Positions 26,359 to 36,995 of a DNA stretch of 64,000 nt are shown here, piece by piece. Origin of the DNA: an uncultured Pelagibacteraceae bacterium (GTDB lineage: Bacteria; Pseudomonadota; Alphaproteobacteria; Pelagibacterales; Pelagibacteraceae); NCBI GenBank assembly GCA_902531765.1, contig CACAFC010000002.1, positions 1-64,000 of the forward strand, in the 5' to 3' direction. The translations under genes and the position numbers were made by a program. The notes under the pieces are model-generated. The model did no database searches, was not told the origin of the DNA, and saw nothing but the letters and a program-made list of their open reading frames with translations. Positions within the stretch are counted from its first letter, which is position 1. Every line of letters starts with the position of its first letter.

Positions 26359-29300
26359 TGAAAAATTATAAAAAAAATTTAGAGTTACTTACAAAAAATC
26401 ATGTTTATTCAAAAGAGATGGAACATGATGCTTGTGGAGTTGGTTTAATCGCATCTACAGAAGGAAAAAAATCTAGGGCTATAGTTGAGTATGGAATTGA
26501 GGCATTAAAAGCAGTTTGGCACAGGGGTGCTGTTGATGCAGATGGAAAAACGGGTGATGGAGCTGGAATACATGTCGAAATTCCGAAAGATTTTTTTATA
26601 GAAAAAATACAAGTTACCGGACACGATTATGATAATTCTGAAATCTGTGTAGGAATGATTTTTTTACCTAGAAATGACTATTCAGCTCAAGAGAGTTGCA
26701 AAACAATAGTTGAGAGTGAACTAACCAAGAATAATTTTAGTATATATGGTTGGCGACAAGTGCCAGTAAATTCAAAAGTTTTAGGAGAAAAAGCTCTTCG
26801 AACTATGCCAGAAATCATACAAGTTCTCTTTAAACCCAATGATCCAAATTTATTAGATAAAAATTTAGAGAGAAGAATTTATGAAACAAGAAAGAGAATT
26901 GAAAATAAAGCTTTTGATGCTTCACTAAATAATTTTTACATTTGTTCAATTAGTTCAAAATCTATAATTTATAAAGGGCTTTATTTAGCAGAGGCATTAT
27001 CTGATTTTTATTTAGATCTTAAAGACTCAAGATTTATTTCGAGATATGCAATTTTTCATCAAAGATTTTCAACAAACACTGCACCAAGTTGGAGCTTAGC
27101 TCAACCATTTAGGGCCATAGCGCACAATGGTGAGATAAATACTTATAAAGGAAATAAAAACTGGATGAAAGTCCACGAACAAGAAATGAGCAGCCCACTT
27201 TTCGAAGATATAGAAAATTTAAAACCAGTAATCCAAAAGGGTGTCTCTGACTCTGCAGCTTTAGATAATGTATTTGAATTATTAAATAAGTCAGGCCAAT
27301 CAGCGCCATTAGCTAAATTGATGCTAGTACCAGATGCATGGTCAAAGAAAAATAAAACGTTATCAAAAAGTCATCAGCAATTGTTCAATTTTTTAAATAG
27401 CACAATGGAACCTTGGGATGGACCTGCTGCTATTGCAGCTACTGACAATGAATGGGTTATAGCTGCTAATGATAGAAATGGTCTTAGACCTTTGAGATAT
27501 GCAATTACAAAAGACAAAATGATCTTTGCAGGCTCAGAAACAGGGATGATTGATTTAAATGAAAAAAAAATTTTAACCAAGGGAAGACTTGGTCCCGGTG
27601 AAATTATTGGGGTCAGAATTGAAAAAGGTAAAGTTTTTTCTAATAGTCAAATAAAAGATTATTTAGCTAAAGAATTTAAACATTTTAACTCTCAAATAAT
27701 TGATCTGGATGAAAAATTATCAATCTCCAATGAAAAACATAATTTTGATGGCGAAAGCTTAAGGAGAAGACAATATACTTTCGGGATAAGTTTAGAGGAT
27801 CTAGAACTTATCTTACATCCAATGGCAGAAGATGCGAAAGAAGCAACAGGTTCAATGGGTGATGATACCCCTTTAGCAGTGTTGTCTGATAAGTATAGAC
27901 CACTTTACCATTTTTTCAGACAAAATTTTAGCCAAGTAACTAATCCACCAATTGATTCTTTGAGAGAAAATAAAGTGATGAGTTTAAAAACTAGATTTGG
28001 AAATTTAGGTAATATTCTTGATTTTGATACTTTAACCAAAGAGAATATTTATGTTTTAAATAGCCCTATTCTATCAAATTCACAATTTAATAAGTTCACC
28101 AATTTTTTTGGTAAAAATTCAGTAATTATTGATTGCTCATTTTCACAAAATGACAATTTAGAAAATTCTATTAACAGAATCCAAAAGGAATCTGAAATTG
28201 CAGTAAGACAAGGTATTACTCAATTGGTTTTAAGTGATAAAAACCTTTCATCAGAAAGATTACCAATGCCAATGTTATTGTGTGTTGGAGCCATAAACAC
28301 ATTTTTAATACAAAAAAAATTAAGAGGTTATGTTTCTATCAATGTTCAGTCTGGAGAGGCTATAGATACTCATTCGTTTGCAACATTAATTGGAGTTGGA
28401 GCAACTACGGTAAATCCATATCTGGCTTTTGATAGTTTATATCAAAGATATGAAAAAAAACTTTTTGGCCAATTTAGTTTTGATGAGTGTGTACAACGCT
28501 ACATTAATTCAGTTAATGCAGGTTTACTAAAGATAATGTCAAAAATGGGGATTTCTGTTTTGAGTTCTTATAGAGGAGGATGTAATTTTGAAACTGTTGG
28601 ATTAAGCAGAACAGTTGTAGATGATTATTTTCCTGGAGTTACATCAAAAATTTCAGGTATTGGTTTGGTTGGAATTGAAAAAAAAATAAGACAAATTCAC
28701 AAAGAAGCATTTGAAAGCACAGAAACTGTATTACCGATTGGAGGTATTTATAGATATAGAAAAAATGGAGAGACACACCAATATCAAGGGAGGCTAATTC
28801 ATCTATTGCAGAGTGCAGTAGGTTCAAATTCATATGACAAATATAAAAAATATGTCGAGGGAATTTATAATTTACCTCCGATTAACTTGAGAGATTTAGT
28901 TGATTTTAGAAAAAAGAAACTAGGTCCCTCAATAGATATATCTGAAGTTGAGCCAATAGAAAAAATATTAAAAAGATTTGGTAGTGGAAGTATGTCTCAT
29001 GGTGCTTTATCTAAAGAAGCACACGAAACACTTGCTATTGGAATGAATAGAATTAAAGGAGCCTCTTGCAGTGGTGAGGGAGGAGAAGATGCAGAAAGAT
29101 TCAAGGTGATGGATAGTGGTGATAGTGCGAATTCTAGAGTTAAACAAATTGCATCAGCTAGATTTGGTGTGACTGTAAATTACCTAAATAATTGCAATGA
29201 AATAGAAATTAAAATGGCCCAAGGTGCTAAACCAGGGGAAGGTGGACAGTTACCTGGTTTTAAAGTAACAGAGGAAATTGCGAGACTTCGACATTCCACA

Positions 29301-30863
29301 CCAGGAGTAACATTAATTTCTCCACCTCCACATCATGATATTTATTCGATAGAAGATTTGGCACAACTGATTTACGATTTAAAGCAAACAAATCCAAAAG
29401 CACGAGTTGGTGTTAAGTTAGTTGCATCATCTGGAATTGGAACCATTGCTGCAGGTGTAGCTAAAGCAAAAGCAGATATTATTTTAATTTCAGGCCATAA
29501 TGGAGGAACGGGAGCAACTCCTCAAACAAGTGTCAAATATGTTGGAATACCATGGGAGATGGGTTTAACTGAGGCAAATCAAGTTTTAACACTAAATAAT
29601 TTAAGACACAAAGTTACATTGAGAACTGATGGTGGTATTAAAACTGGAAGAGATGTTGTTATGGCTGCAATGATGGGAGCAGAAGAATATGGAGTTGCTA
29701 CAACGGCTCTAGTGGCAATGGGATGTATAATGGTTAGACAGTGCCACTCAAATACTTGTCCAGTAGGTGTTTGTACACAAGATGAAAAATTAAGAGAAAA
29801 ATTCACTGGCACCCCAGACAAGGTTGTTAATTTATTCACCTTTATTGCCTCCGAAGTAAGAGAAATTTTAGCTGGACTAGGCTTTAAATCACTGGACGAT
29901 ATTATTGGAAGAACTGATTTGCTAATGCAAGTTAATAAAGCATCACCAAATTTAGATGACTTAGACCTAAACCCATTGTTTGTTCAGGCAGACCCAGGAA
30001 ATAATAAAAGATATTGTGAGTCTTTAGAGATAAATAAAGTACCTGAAACATTAGATCAAGAAATTTGGCCTGAAATTGAAAAGTCTTTGGATAATTCGCA
30101 AAAGATTGAGAAAGAATTCATTATCAAAAATACAAACAGAGCAGTCGGTACAAGAATTTCACACCATCTTTACAAAAAGTATGGTTATGAAAAACTAGAT
30201 GAAAATTATTTAACACTAAATTTTAAAGGCTCCGCAGGTCAGTCTTTTGGAGCTTTTTCATCGAAAGGATTAAGATTAAATCTTAAAGGTGATGCAAATG
30301 ATTATGTTGGTAAAGGATTGTCAGGTGCTACAATCTCAATAAAACTTTCGGATGAAAGTAATTTAGTTTCTAATGAAAATACAATCATTGGAAACACAGT
30401 ACTTTATGGAGCTACATCAGGTAAACTTTTTGCTGCAGGTCAAGCAGGCGATAGATTTGCCGTGAGAAATTCTGGTGCAACTACAGTTATTGAGGGATGT
30501 GACTCAAATGGTTGTGAATATATGACCGGGGGAACGGTGGTTATTTTGGGAGATGTTGGAGATAATTTTGCAGCCGGTATGACTGGTGGTATGGCATTTA
30601 TTTACGATAAATCTAATGAGTTTGAAAAAAAAGTAAATCCAGACTCAGTTATCTGGCAAAATGTTGAGACAGATTATTGGATCAGTTATTTAAAGGAATT
30701 AATTTCGGAACATTCAAAAGAAACAGATTCTTTGATATCAAAAAATATTTTTGAAAACTTTAAAGTTGAAATTAAAAATTTTGTTCAAGTTTGTCCAAAA
30801 GAGATGATCAATAAACTTAAAAATCCTATTACATTAAAGTCCAAGATAAAAGAAGTTAGCTAA
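26358..30863 (+). CDS. gltB: Glutamate synthase large (alpha) subunit
   Basis: This enzyme of about 1501 residues makes glutamate from glutamine and 2-oxoglutarate. The start I use is MKNYKKNLELL, whose ATG overlaps the gltD stop. The track's extra 29 residues come from reading back into gltD. The N-terminal nucleophile Cys lies in EMEHDACGVGLIA, so a short propeptide is removed. The 3Fe-4S motif CHSNTCPVGVC is near residue 1135, and FMN/synthase motifs precede it. The C-terminal glycine-rich beta-helix (NGCEYMTGGTVVILG) is intact. Confidence 0.97.
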   Translation: MKNYKKNLELLTKNHVYSKEMEHDACGVGLIASTEGKKSRAIVEYGIEALKAVWHRGAVDADGKTGDGAGIHVEIPKDFFIEKIQVTGHDYDNSEICVGMIFLPRNDYSAQESCKTIVESELTKNNFSIYGWRQVPVNSKVLGEKALRTMPEIIQVLFKPNDPNLLDKNLERRIYETRKRIENKAFDASLNNFYICSISSKSIIYKGLYLAEALSDFYLDLKDSRFISRYAIFHQRFSTNTAPSWSLAQPFRAIAHNGEINTYKGNKNWMKVHEQEMSSPLFEDIENLKPVIQKGVSDSAALDNVFELLNKSGQSAPLAKLMLVPDAWSKKNKTLSKSHQQLFNFLNSTMEPWDGPAAIAATDNEWVIAANDRNGLRPLRYAITKDKMIFAGSETGMIDLNEKKILTKGRLGPGEIIGVRIEKGKVFSNSQIKDYLAKEFKHFNSQIIDLDEKLSISNEKHNFDGESLRRRQYTFGISLEDLELILHPMAEDAKEATGSMGDDTPLAVLSDKYRPLYHFFRQNFSQVTNPPIDSLRENKVMSLKTRFGNLGNILDFDTLTKENIYVLNSPILSNSQFNKFTNFFGKNSVIIDCSFSQNDNLENSINRIQKESEIAVRQGITQLVLSDKNLSSERLPMPMLLCVGAINTFLIQKKLRGYVSINVQSGEAIDTHSFATLIGVGATTVNPYLAFDSLYQRYEKKLFGQFSFDECVQRYINSVNAGLLKIMSKMGISVLSSYRGGCNFETVGLSRTVVDDYFPGVTSKISGIGLVGIEKKIRQIHKEAFESTETVLPIGGIYRYRKNGETHQYQGRLIHLLQSAVGSNSYDKYKKYVEGIYNLPPINLRDLVDFRKKKLGPSIDISEVEPIEKILKRFGSGSMSHGALSKEAHETLAIGMNRIKGASCSGEGGEDAERFKVMDSGDSANSRVKQIASARFGVTVNYLNNCNEIEIKMAQGAKPGEGGQLPGFKVTEEIARLRHSTPGVTLISPPPHHDIYSIEDLAQLIYDLKQTNPKARVGVKLVASSGIGTIAAGVAKAKADIILISGHNGGTGATPQTSVKYVGIPWEMGLTEANQVLTLNNLRHKVTLRTDGGIKTGRDVVMAAMMGAEEYGVATTALVAMGCIMVRQCHSNTCPVGVCTQDEKLREKFTGTPDKVVNLFTFIASEVREILAGLGFKSLDDIIGRTDLLMQVNKASPNLDDLDLNPLFVQADPGNNKRYCESLEINKVPETLDQEIWPEIEKSLDNSQKIEKEFIIKNTNRAVGTRISHHLYKKYGYEKLDENYLTLNFKGSAGQSFGAFSSKGLRLNLKGDANDYVGKGLSGATISIKLSDESNLVSNENTIIGNTVLYGATSGKLFAAGQAGDRFAVRNSGATTVIEGCDSNGCEYMTGGTVVILGDVGDNFAAGMTGGMAFIYDKSNEFEKKVNPDSVIWQNVETDYWISYLKELISEHSKETDSLISKNIFENFKVEIKNFVQVCPKEMINKLKNPITLKSKIKEVS

Positions 30864-31602
30864 TAATTATTTTTAACTCTTTTTTTAAAATATTTAAACA
30901 TTTTGGAGAAGATAGGCTGTGATCACCATTTTTAACTATAACTAGTTTTTTTTCAGAATTTACGAAAATTTTTAAAACTTTTTTTGAATAACTGATAGGA
31001 ACAGACTCATCCTTTTCCCCATGAACCATGGTAACTTTTAATTTGTCATAAATTTTTTTATTTAATACTTTATTTTTTTGGCCATCTTTAATTAATTGTA
31101 GAGAAATTGGATATTCATAATTGCCATGTTTTAAATAAATTATTTTATTTTGTGTTATTTCTTTTTTCATTTTTTTCGAAAATTTATTCCACATTAACCC
31201 GTCTAAAAATTGAGGTGCAGAACCTATTCCTAAAAACCCTACGATTTGTTTTTTAAAAAATTTAAATTGATTCAAAGAAATCCAAGATCCCATACTTGAA
31301 CCAACTAATATTATTCTATTTTCTTTAACAACTTTTTTAATTAATATAGTTGTTTCTCTAGTCCATTTTGTGATGTTCCCATCAGTAAATTTACCAGATG
31401 ATTTGCCGTGACCAGAGTATTCTAGTCCAAGAAAACCAAGTTTATTTTTTTTTGCAAAATTTAAAAATGCTTTAGGTTTTTTTCCCTCTAAATCAGACAT
31501 AAATCCATGTAAAAAAACAATGTAAGTTGCATTTTTTTGGTTGTATTTTGAGTATCTGATTTTTTTAAATTTATTTATTTTAAGGTAACTGAATTTGTTC
31601 AT
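30856..31602 (-). CDS. Alpha/beta hydrolase
   Basis: This 248-residue hydrolase has LHGFMSDLEGKK near residue 30, the nucleophile elbow GSSMGSW near 97, MVHGEKDESVP near 195 (Asp) and NGDHSLS (His) near the end, a complete triad. It resembles serine-aminopeptidase/palmitoyl-thioesterase-like (ABHD10-type) proteins. The substrate is unknown. It converges on gltB with an eight-base overlap and is divergent from the glycosyltransferase, 42 bases away. Confidence 0.82.
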   Translation of the reverse strand: MNKFSYLKINKFKKIRYSKYNQKNATYIVFLHGFMSDLEGKKPKAFLNFAKKNKLGFLGLEYSGHGKSSGKFTDGNITKWTRETTILIKKVVKENRIILVGSSMGSWISLNQFKFFKKQIVGFLGIGSAPQFLDGLMWNKFSKKMKKEITQNKIIYLKHGNYEYPISLQLIKDGQKNKVLNKKIYDKLKVTMVHGEKDESVPISYSKKVLKIFVNSEKKLVIVKNGDHSLSSPKCLNILKKELKIIIS

Positions 31603-31630
31603 AAAAGTTTATTAGTTAACTCTATTATTA

Positions 31631-31644
31631 TATAATCTTTTCAT
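31631..31644 (+). promoter_or_regulatory. Candidate -10 for the glycosyltransferase gene
   Basis: A perfect TATAAT (31631-31636) lies exactly eight bases before the ATG at 31645, the same spacing as at argH and bolA. No clear -35 is visible. A leaderless transcript is inferred. Confidence 0.45.
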
Positions 31645-32800
31645 ATGTCATCTAATATTAAAGTCTTACAAGTGATACCAAAATTAGGTTATGGAGGTGC
31701 AGAAACTGGCTGCTATGATATTGCTCATTATTTGCCAGAAAATGGGTGTGAATCTTTTATAGTAACAAGTGGTGGTGAACTAACTAAATTTGTTGATAAA
31801 AAAAAAGTAAAATTAATTAAACTTCCAGTACACAGCAAAAATCCTTTATTGATTTTAATTAATGCAATTTTATTGATTGGAATAATTTTATTTTTTAAAA
31901 TCTCAATTGTACATGCAAGAAGTAGAGCACCGGCCTGGTCTTGTTTGTTTGCAACAAAGCTAACAAATAGAAAGTTTGTTACCACATTTCACGGCACTTA
32001 TAATTTTAGTGGCAAGCTTAAAAAATTTTATAATTCAGTAATGGTAAGATCTGATTTAATAATTGCAGGATCAAATTTTATTTTTTCTCATATCAAAGAA
32101 AATTACTCTGAGTTTTTGTCAAATCAAAAAAAAATTTTTAGTTATTTTTAGGGGAATAAATGTTGATTATTATGACCCTTCTACAAAATTAGAAAATCAT
32201 GAAAAAAATTTGCTTCAAAAATGGAATATCAATGATGAAAAAAAAATAATTCTATTACCAGGTAGGCTTACTTCATGGAAAGGACAAGAATTATTTATTG
32301 AGGCGATTAATCTAGTTAAAATTGAATTAGGTTATGAAGCTTTCCATGCAGTTATACTTGGAAATGATCAAGGCAGAGATCTATATAAAAAAAAATTGAT
32401 ACGTCTCACAGAGCAATATCGTTTAACAAACCAAATCAAATTCATAGATCACTGTGAAGACATGGCCTTAGCCTATAAAGTTTCAGATATAATTGTATCA
32501 GCTTCAATAGAACCAGAAGCTTTTGGAAGAGTAGCAGTAGAGGCACAATCTATGGAAAAATTAATTATAGCTAGTAATATTGGAGGATCTAACGAGACAA
32601 TTAATGATGAAAAAACAGGCTTTCTATTTAAATCAGGAGACGTAGAATCTTTAAGTAAAAAAATAATTCGTGGATTAACAATGGACGAAACATCAATAAA
32701 TCTTATGGGCAAAGAAGGAAGAAGCAATATAATAAAAAAATTTAATGTTGAAAAAATGTGTTTTTCTACATATTCAGAGTATAAAAGATTATTAAACTAA
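31645..32800 (+). pseudogene. GT4-family glycosyltransferase, split by a frameshift in an A9 run
   Basis: The 5' part (31645 to TAG near 32151) begins with KVLQVIPKLGYGGAETG and holds the N-terminal Rossmann half. The 3' part, in the +1 frame, carries RGINVDYYDP, LLPGRLTSWKGQELFI and the EPEAFGRVAVEAQ donor-binding motif. Deleting one A from the nine-A run at 32126-32134 rejoins them as one protein of about 385 residues. Both halves lack other damage, so this may be a sequencing error, a recent mutation or a slippage switch. Glycan target unknown. It abuts thrS with no gap. Confidence 0.82.
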
Positions 32801-34720
32801 ATGCCAATAATTACATTACCTGATGGAAAAGATATTGAATTTTCAAAAGAGGTTACAGGGTTAGATATTGCAGAAAAAATAAGTAAGTCATTATTAAAAC
32901 AAGCATTAATTATGAGTGTTGATGGCGAACTAAAAGATTTATATTTTTCAATTAAAAAAAATTGTTCGGTAAAAATTTTTACCTCAAAAGACCCTGAGGG
33001 ACTTGAAGTTATTAGACATGATACAGCTCACATCATGGCGATGGCTGTTCAAGAATTATACCCCGGCACACAAGTAACTATTGGACCAGTAATTGAAAAT
33101 GGTTTTTACTATGATTTTGCTCGTAAAGAACCCTTCACAGAGAATGATTTAGAAAAAATAGAAAAAAGAATGTCAGAAATAATTGACAAAGATTTAAAAA
33201 CAAAAAGAGAGGTTTGGAAAAGAGATAAAGCAATAAGTCATTTTAAAAAAATTGGTGAAAAATATAAAGCAGAGATAATAGAAAGTATTCCAGAAAATGA
33301 AGAACTAACTGTTTATCATCACGGTGACACTTGGCATGACCTGTGTAGAGGTCCACACCTAGTTTCTTCTGGGAAAATTGGTAAGGCTTTCAAGCTCACA
33401 AAAGTTGCCGGAGCATATTGGCGTGGAGACTCAAAAAATGAAATGCTGCAAAGAATTTATGGGACTGGTTGGGCATCTCAAAAAGATTTAGATAATTATT
33501 TAAAAAGAATTGAGGAAGCTGAGAAAAGAGATCATAGGAAACTTGGTAAAGAAATGGATTTATTTCATTTTAGAGAAGAGAGCCCAGGATCTGTTTTCTG
33601 GCATGAAAAAGGTTGGGCATTATTTCAAAAATTAATTAATTACATGCGGGCACGTCAAGATGCAGCAGGATACAAAGAGGTAAATACTCCAGAGGTATTA
33701 GATAGATTATTATGGGAAAAATCAGGACATTGGGAAAAATATGGAGAAAACATGTATACGTCTGAGACTCCTGATGAAAAAGTCTTTGCTATAAAACCTA
33801 TGAATTGTCCAGGTCATATACAAGTTTTTAATCAAGGTTTAAAAAGTTATAGAGACTTACCATTAAGAATAACAGAATTTGGTAAAGTACATAGATATGA
33901 ACCCTCAGGTGCTTTGCATGGACTTCTAAGAGTTAGGGCTTTTACACAAGATGACGCTCATATTTTTTGTTCGGAAGATCAAATCACTAGTGAGTGTTTA
34001 AATGTAACTAATTTAATTTTGGATATTTATAAAGATTTAGGTTTTGAAAAAGTGGTATTAAAATATGCTGATAGGCCAGAAGTAAGAGTGGGTGAAGATA
34101 AAGTCTGGGATAAAGCTGAGGCATCATTATTAGAAGCAGTCAAAGCAACAAAATTAGAGTACAGTATAAATAAAGGAGAAGGTGCTTTTTATGGTCCCAA
34201 AATAGAATTTGTATTAAGAGATGCAATTGGTAGAGATTGGCAATGTGGAACAGTACAAGTTGATTTAAACTTACCTGGAAGGTTAGACGCTACTTATGTT
34301 GACAAAGATGGAACAAAAAAAGTTCCTGTGATGTTACACAGGGCATTGTTTGGATCGCTTGAAAGATTTATTGGAATTCTAATTGAGAATTATGCTGGTA
34401 AGTTTCCATTTTGGATATCTCCACTACAAACAGTAGTAATTCCAATCTCAGAAGATTTTGAGGAATATGCTAGTAAAGTTTCAAAGAAAATAAAAGAAGC
34501 TGGAATGAGCTCAATAGTGGATTTAAAAAATCATAATTTAAATTATAAAATAAGAGAACATTCTCTTGCAAAAGTCCCTATTTTATTAATTTGTGGTAAA
34601 AAAGAAGTTGACAGTAACTCCGTAACCATTAGAAGATTGGATTCTAATAAACAAGAAAATATGGAATTAAATAAATTTTTAAAAACATTTTCTGCTTTAA
34701 ATAAAGCGTCTTCAATTTAA
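32801..34720 (+). CDS. thrS: Threonyl-tRNA synthetase
   Basis: This 639-residue class-II synthetase charges tRNA-Thr. Domains in order are TGS (residues 1-60), an editing domain with HDTAHIMAMAVQELYP near 73, the catalytic core with MNCPGHIQVF near 335 and RVRAFTQDDAHIFC near 370, and a C-terminal anticodon domain ending near 639. The ATG immediately follows the glycosyltransferase stop. It leads the thrS-infC-rpmI-rplT-pheS-pheT translation block. Confidence 0.98.
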   Translation: MPIITLPDGKDIEFSKEVTGLDIAEKISKSLLKQALIMSVDGELKDLYFSIKKNCSVKIFTSKDPEGLEVIRHDTAHIMAMAVQELYPGTQVTIGPVIENGFYYDFARKEPFTENDLEKIEKRMSEIIDKDLKTKREVWKRDKAISHFKKIGEKYKAEIIESIPENEELTVYHHGDTWHDLCRGPHLVSSGKIGKAFKLTKVAGAYWRGDSKNEMLQRIYGTGWASQKDLDNYLKRIEEAEKRDHRKLGKEMDLFHFREESPGSVFWHEKGWALFQKLINYMRARQDAAGYKEVNTPEVLDRLLWEKSGHWEKYGENMYTSETPDEKVFAIKPMNCPGHIQVFNQGLKSYRDLPLRITEFGKVHRYEPSGALHGLLRVRAFTQDDAHIFCSEDQITSECLNVTNLILDIYKDLGFEKVVLKYADRPEVRVGEDKVWDKAEASLLEAVKATKLEYSINKGEGAFYGPKIEFVLRDAIGRDWQCGTVQVDLNLPGRLDATYVDKDGTKKVPVMLHRALFGSLERFIGILIENYAGKFPFWISPLQTVVIPISEDFEEYASKVSKKIKEAGMSSIVDLKNHNLNYKIREHSLAKVPILLICGKKEVDSNSVTIRRLDSNKQENMELNKFLKTFSALNKASSI

Positions 34721-35266
34721 GTGGCAGATTTTAAGCAAAACTATTTTCAGAGAAGAACTAAAGATCGAGGCCCGAGATCAAATAATAGAATTTCATCACC
34801 AGAAGTTCAAGTTATAGGTAATGATGGAGAAAATCTCGGTGTCATTAGCACAAACGAGGCAATATCGATGGCAAGGAATCAAGGTTTAGATTTAATTGAG
34901 ATTGCTCCGAATGCCAAACCACCAGTTTGCAAAATCATGGATATGGGAAAATATAAATATGATGCACAAAAAAAAGCAAATCTTGCCAAAAAAAAACAAA
35001 AAATTATCGCATTAAAAGAAATTAAAATGAGACCTGTTACTGAAACACATGATTATGAGTTTAAGGTAAAAAATGCAAAAAAATTTATTGCCAAAGGTGA
35101 TAAAGTAAAATTTACAATAAGATTCAAAGGTCGAGAACTTCAGCACTCACATTTAGGTAATGAGTTAATGACTAAAATTAAGGAAGATATGAAGGAAATT
35201 GGCAAGGTAGAACTTCACCCAAAGTTTGATGGAAAACAAATGATAATGGTAATTCAGCCTTTATAA
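34721..35266 (+). CDS. infC: Translation initiation factor IF-3
   Basis: This 181-residue factor prevents premature subunit joining and checks start-codon choice. It contains the signature region LDLIEIAPNAKPPVCKIMDMGKY near residue 60 and the C-terminal domain RFKGRELQHSHLG. The start codon is GTG, directly after the thrS stop. Many bacteria use AUU or another rare start here for autoregulation. GTG is milder but still non-ATG, so IF3 feedback on its own start is possible but not shown. Confidence 0.97.
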   Translation: MADFKQNYFQRRTKDRGPRSNNRISSPEVQVIGNDGENLGVISTNEAISMARNQGLDLIEIAPNAKPPVCKIMDMGKYKYDAQKKANLAKKKQKIIALKEIKMRPVTETHDYEFKVKNAKKFIAKGDKVKFTIRFKGRELQHSHLGNELMTKIKEDMKEIGKVELHPKFDGKQMIMVIQPL

Positions 35267-35319
35267 GCTTTAATAGTAGTTGTAAATTAACAACATTCTT
35301 TGTATAAACTCGCAAAATT

Positions 35320-35526
35320 ATGCCAAAACTAAAAACAAAAAGCTCTGCAAAAAAAAGATTCAAAATATCTGCAAAAGGTAAAGTTATAATGGCCCAAGCC
35401 GGTAAAAGACATGGCATGATAAAACGAACAAATTCTCAAATAAGAAAATTAAGAGGCACAACAACAATGTCGAAACAAGACGGCAAGATTGTTAAGTCGT
35501 ATATGCCTTACAGTTTAAGAGGTTAA
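35320..35526 (+). CDS. rpmI: 50S ribosomal protein L35
   Basis: This 68-residue basic protein starts [20 protein letters not shown], the standard L35 opening, with the central GKRHGMIKR. It has the usual length. It sits between infC and rplT, the universally common order. The 53-base gap before it contains a short GTTGT/ACAAC stem of unknown importance. Confidence 0.97.
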   Translation: MPKLKTKSSAKKRFKISAKGKVIMAQAGKRHGMIKRTNSQIRKLRGTTTMSKQDGKIVKSYMPYSLRG

Positions 35527-35527
35527 T

Positions 35528-35884
35528 ATGGCAAGGGTTAAAAGAGGCGTAACTAGTAGAGCAAAACATAAAAAAGTTTTAAAAGCTGTTAAAGGTCAAT
35601 GGGGCAGAAGAAAGAATACTATCAGAGTTGCAAAGCAAGCTATGGAAAAAGCTATGCAATATGCCTACAGAGATCGTAGAAATAAGAAAAGAGATTTTAA
35701 ATCATTGTGGATACAAAGAATAAATGCTGGGGTAAGAGCAGAAGGTTTGACATATTCTAAGTTTATAAATGGATTAAATAAATGTGGAATAAAAATTGAT
35801 AGAAAAATTCTAGCTGAGATAGCGTATGATAGTCCAGAAGCCTTTAAAACTATTGTTCAAAAAGCTCAATCTGCTTTAAATTAA
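35528..35884 (+). CDS. rplT: 50S ribosomal protein L20
   Basis: This 118-residue protein starts [19 protein letters not shown], typical of L20, and contains the conserved [21 protein letters not shown]20 binds 23S rRNA early in assembly and in several bacteria represses its own operon. Only one base separates it from rpmI. I saw no clear mimic of its rRNA site in the leader. Confidence 0.98.
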   Translation: MARVKRGVTSRAKHKKVLKAVKGQWGRRKNTIRVAKQAMEKAMQYAYRDRRNKKRDFKSLWIQRINAGVRAEGLTYSKFINGLNKCGIKIDRKILAEIAYDSPEAFKTIVQKAQSALN

Positions 35885-35927
35885 TCTTCACTATTGTTTT
35901 ATTTCTCTGAAGAAATAATCTGTAAAA

Positions 35928-36995
35928 ATGTCAGATCTTAAAAAAATAAAAGATGAATTTCTTTCAAAGCTTAAGGGAAAATTAAATATTGCAGAAATTA
36001 ACCAAATTAAATCTGATCTATTTGGTAAAAGTGGATTGATTTCAACTCAATTTAAAAAGATAGCAACAATAGCAGAGTCTGAAAGAAAAAAATTTGCCTC
36101 TGACTTAAACATTGTAAAAGATGAGCTCCAGGATTTAATAAGCTCAAAAATAAATGAAATTGAAAGTAATGAAATTAATAAGAAATTAGAAAAAGAAAAA
36201 ATTGACATCACATTACCTGAAAGACCATTCGTTCGAGGAAAAATTCATCCGGTTTCACAAACGATCGATGAAATATCATCAATTTTTTCTGAAATAGGTT
36301 TTAGCGTTGAGGAGGGGCCAGACGTAGAGAATGAGTATAATAATTTTACAGCACTAAATACACCAGAAAATCACCCAGCTAGAGATATGCATGATACTTT
36401 TTATCTAGATGAAAAAAAACAGAAACTATTACGAACACATACTTCCCCGGTTCAGATAAGAACTATGTTGAAAGGTAAACCACCATTTAAAATCATTGCA
36501 CCTGGAAGAACTTACAGATCAGATAGTGACCAAACTCACTCACCCATGTTTCATCAAGTTGAAGGATTGCATATTGATAAAAATATAAACATGGGTCATT
36601 TAAAGGGATGTTTAAATCATTTTATTAAAGAGTTTTTTGAAGTAGATAAAATTAAGATGAGATTTAGACCAAGCCATTTTCCTTTTACAGAACCATCTGC
36701 TGAAGTTGATATCGGATATGAGATGAAAGACGGAAAAATTATAATAGGGGAGGGAAATCAATGGTTAGAGATTTTAGGGTGTGGAATGGTTCATCCGAAT
36801 GTTTTAAAAAATGTAAAAGTAGATTCATCAAAGTTTCAGGGATACGCATTTGGCATTGGGATTGATAGACTTGCCATGCTGAAATATGGAATAAATGACC
36901 TGAGAGCTTTTTTTGATTGTGATTATAGATGGTTAAATCATTTTGGATTTGATCCATTGGATGTACCTTCGAATTATAGAGGCCTTAGTCGATGA
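35928..36995 (+). CDS. pheS: Phenylalanyl-tRNA synthetase alpha subunit
   Basis: This 355-residue catalytic subunit has an N-terminal coiled-coil for tRNA binding and class-II motifs. Motif 2 is [21 protein letters not shown] near residue 190 and motif 3 is [17 protein letters not shown] near 305. The stop overlaps the pheT start by four bases. A small stem (ATTTCT/AGAAAT, 35901-35916) precedes it but lacks a T-run, so it is not called a terminator or attenuator. Confidence 0.98.
   Translation: MSDLKKIKDEFLSKLKGKLNIAEINQIKSDLFGKSGLISTQFKKIATIAESERKKFASDLNIVKDELQDLISSKINEIESNEINKKLEKEKIDITLPERPFVRGKIHPVSQTIDEISSIFSEIGFSVEEGPDVENEYNNFTALNTPENHPARDMHDTFYLDEKKQKLLRTHTSPVQIRTMLKGKPPFKIIAPGRTYRSDSDQTHSPMFHQVEGLHIDKNINMGHLKGCLNHFIKEFFEVDKIKMRFRPSHFPFTEPSAEVDIGYEMKDGKIIIGEGNQWLEILGCGMVHPNVLKNVKVDSSKFQGYAFGIGIDRLAMLKYGINDLRAFFDCDYRWLNHFGFDPLDVPSNYRGLSR

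Noticed and set aside
35901-35916. Hairpin between rplT and pheS as an attenuator or terminator
   Set aside because: The stem is only 6 bp, A/T rich and not followed by a T-run. There is no leader peptide rich in Phe.
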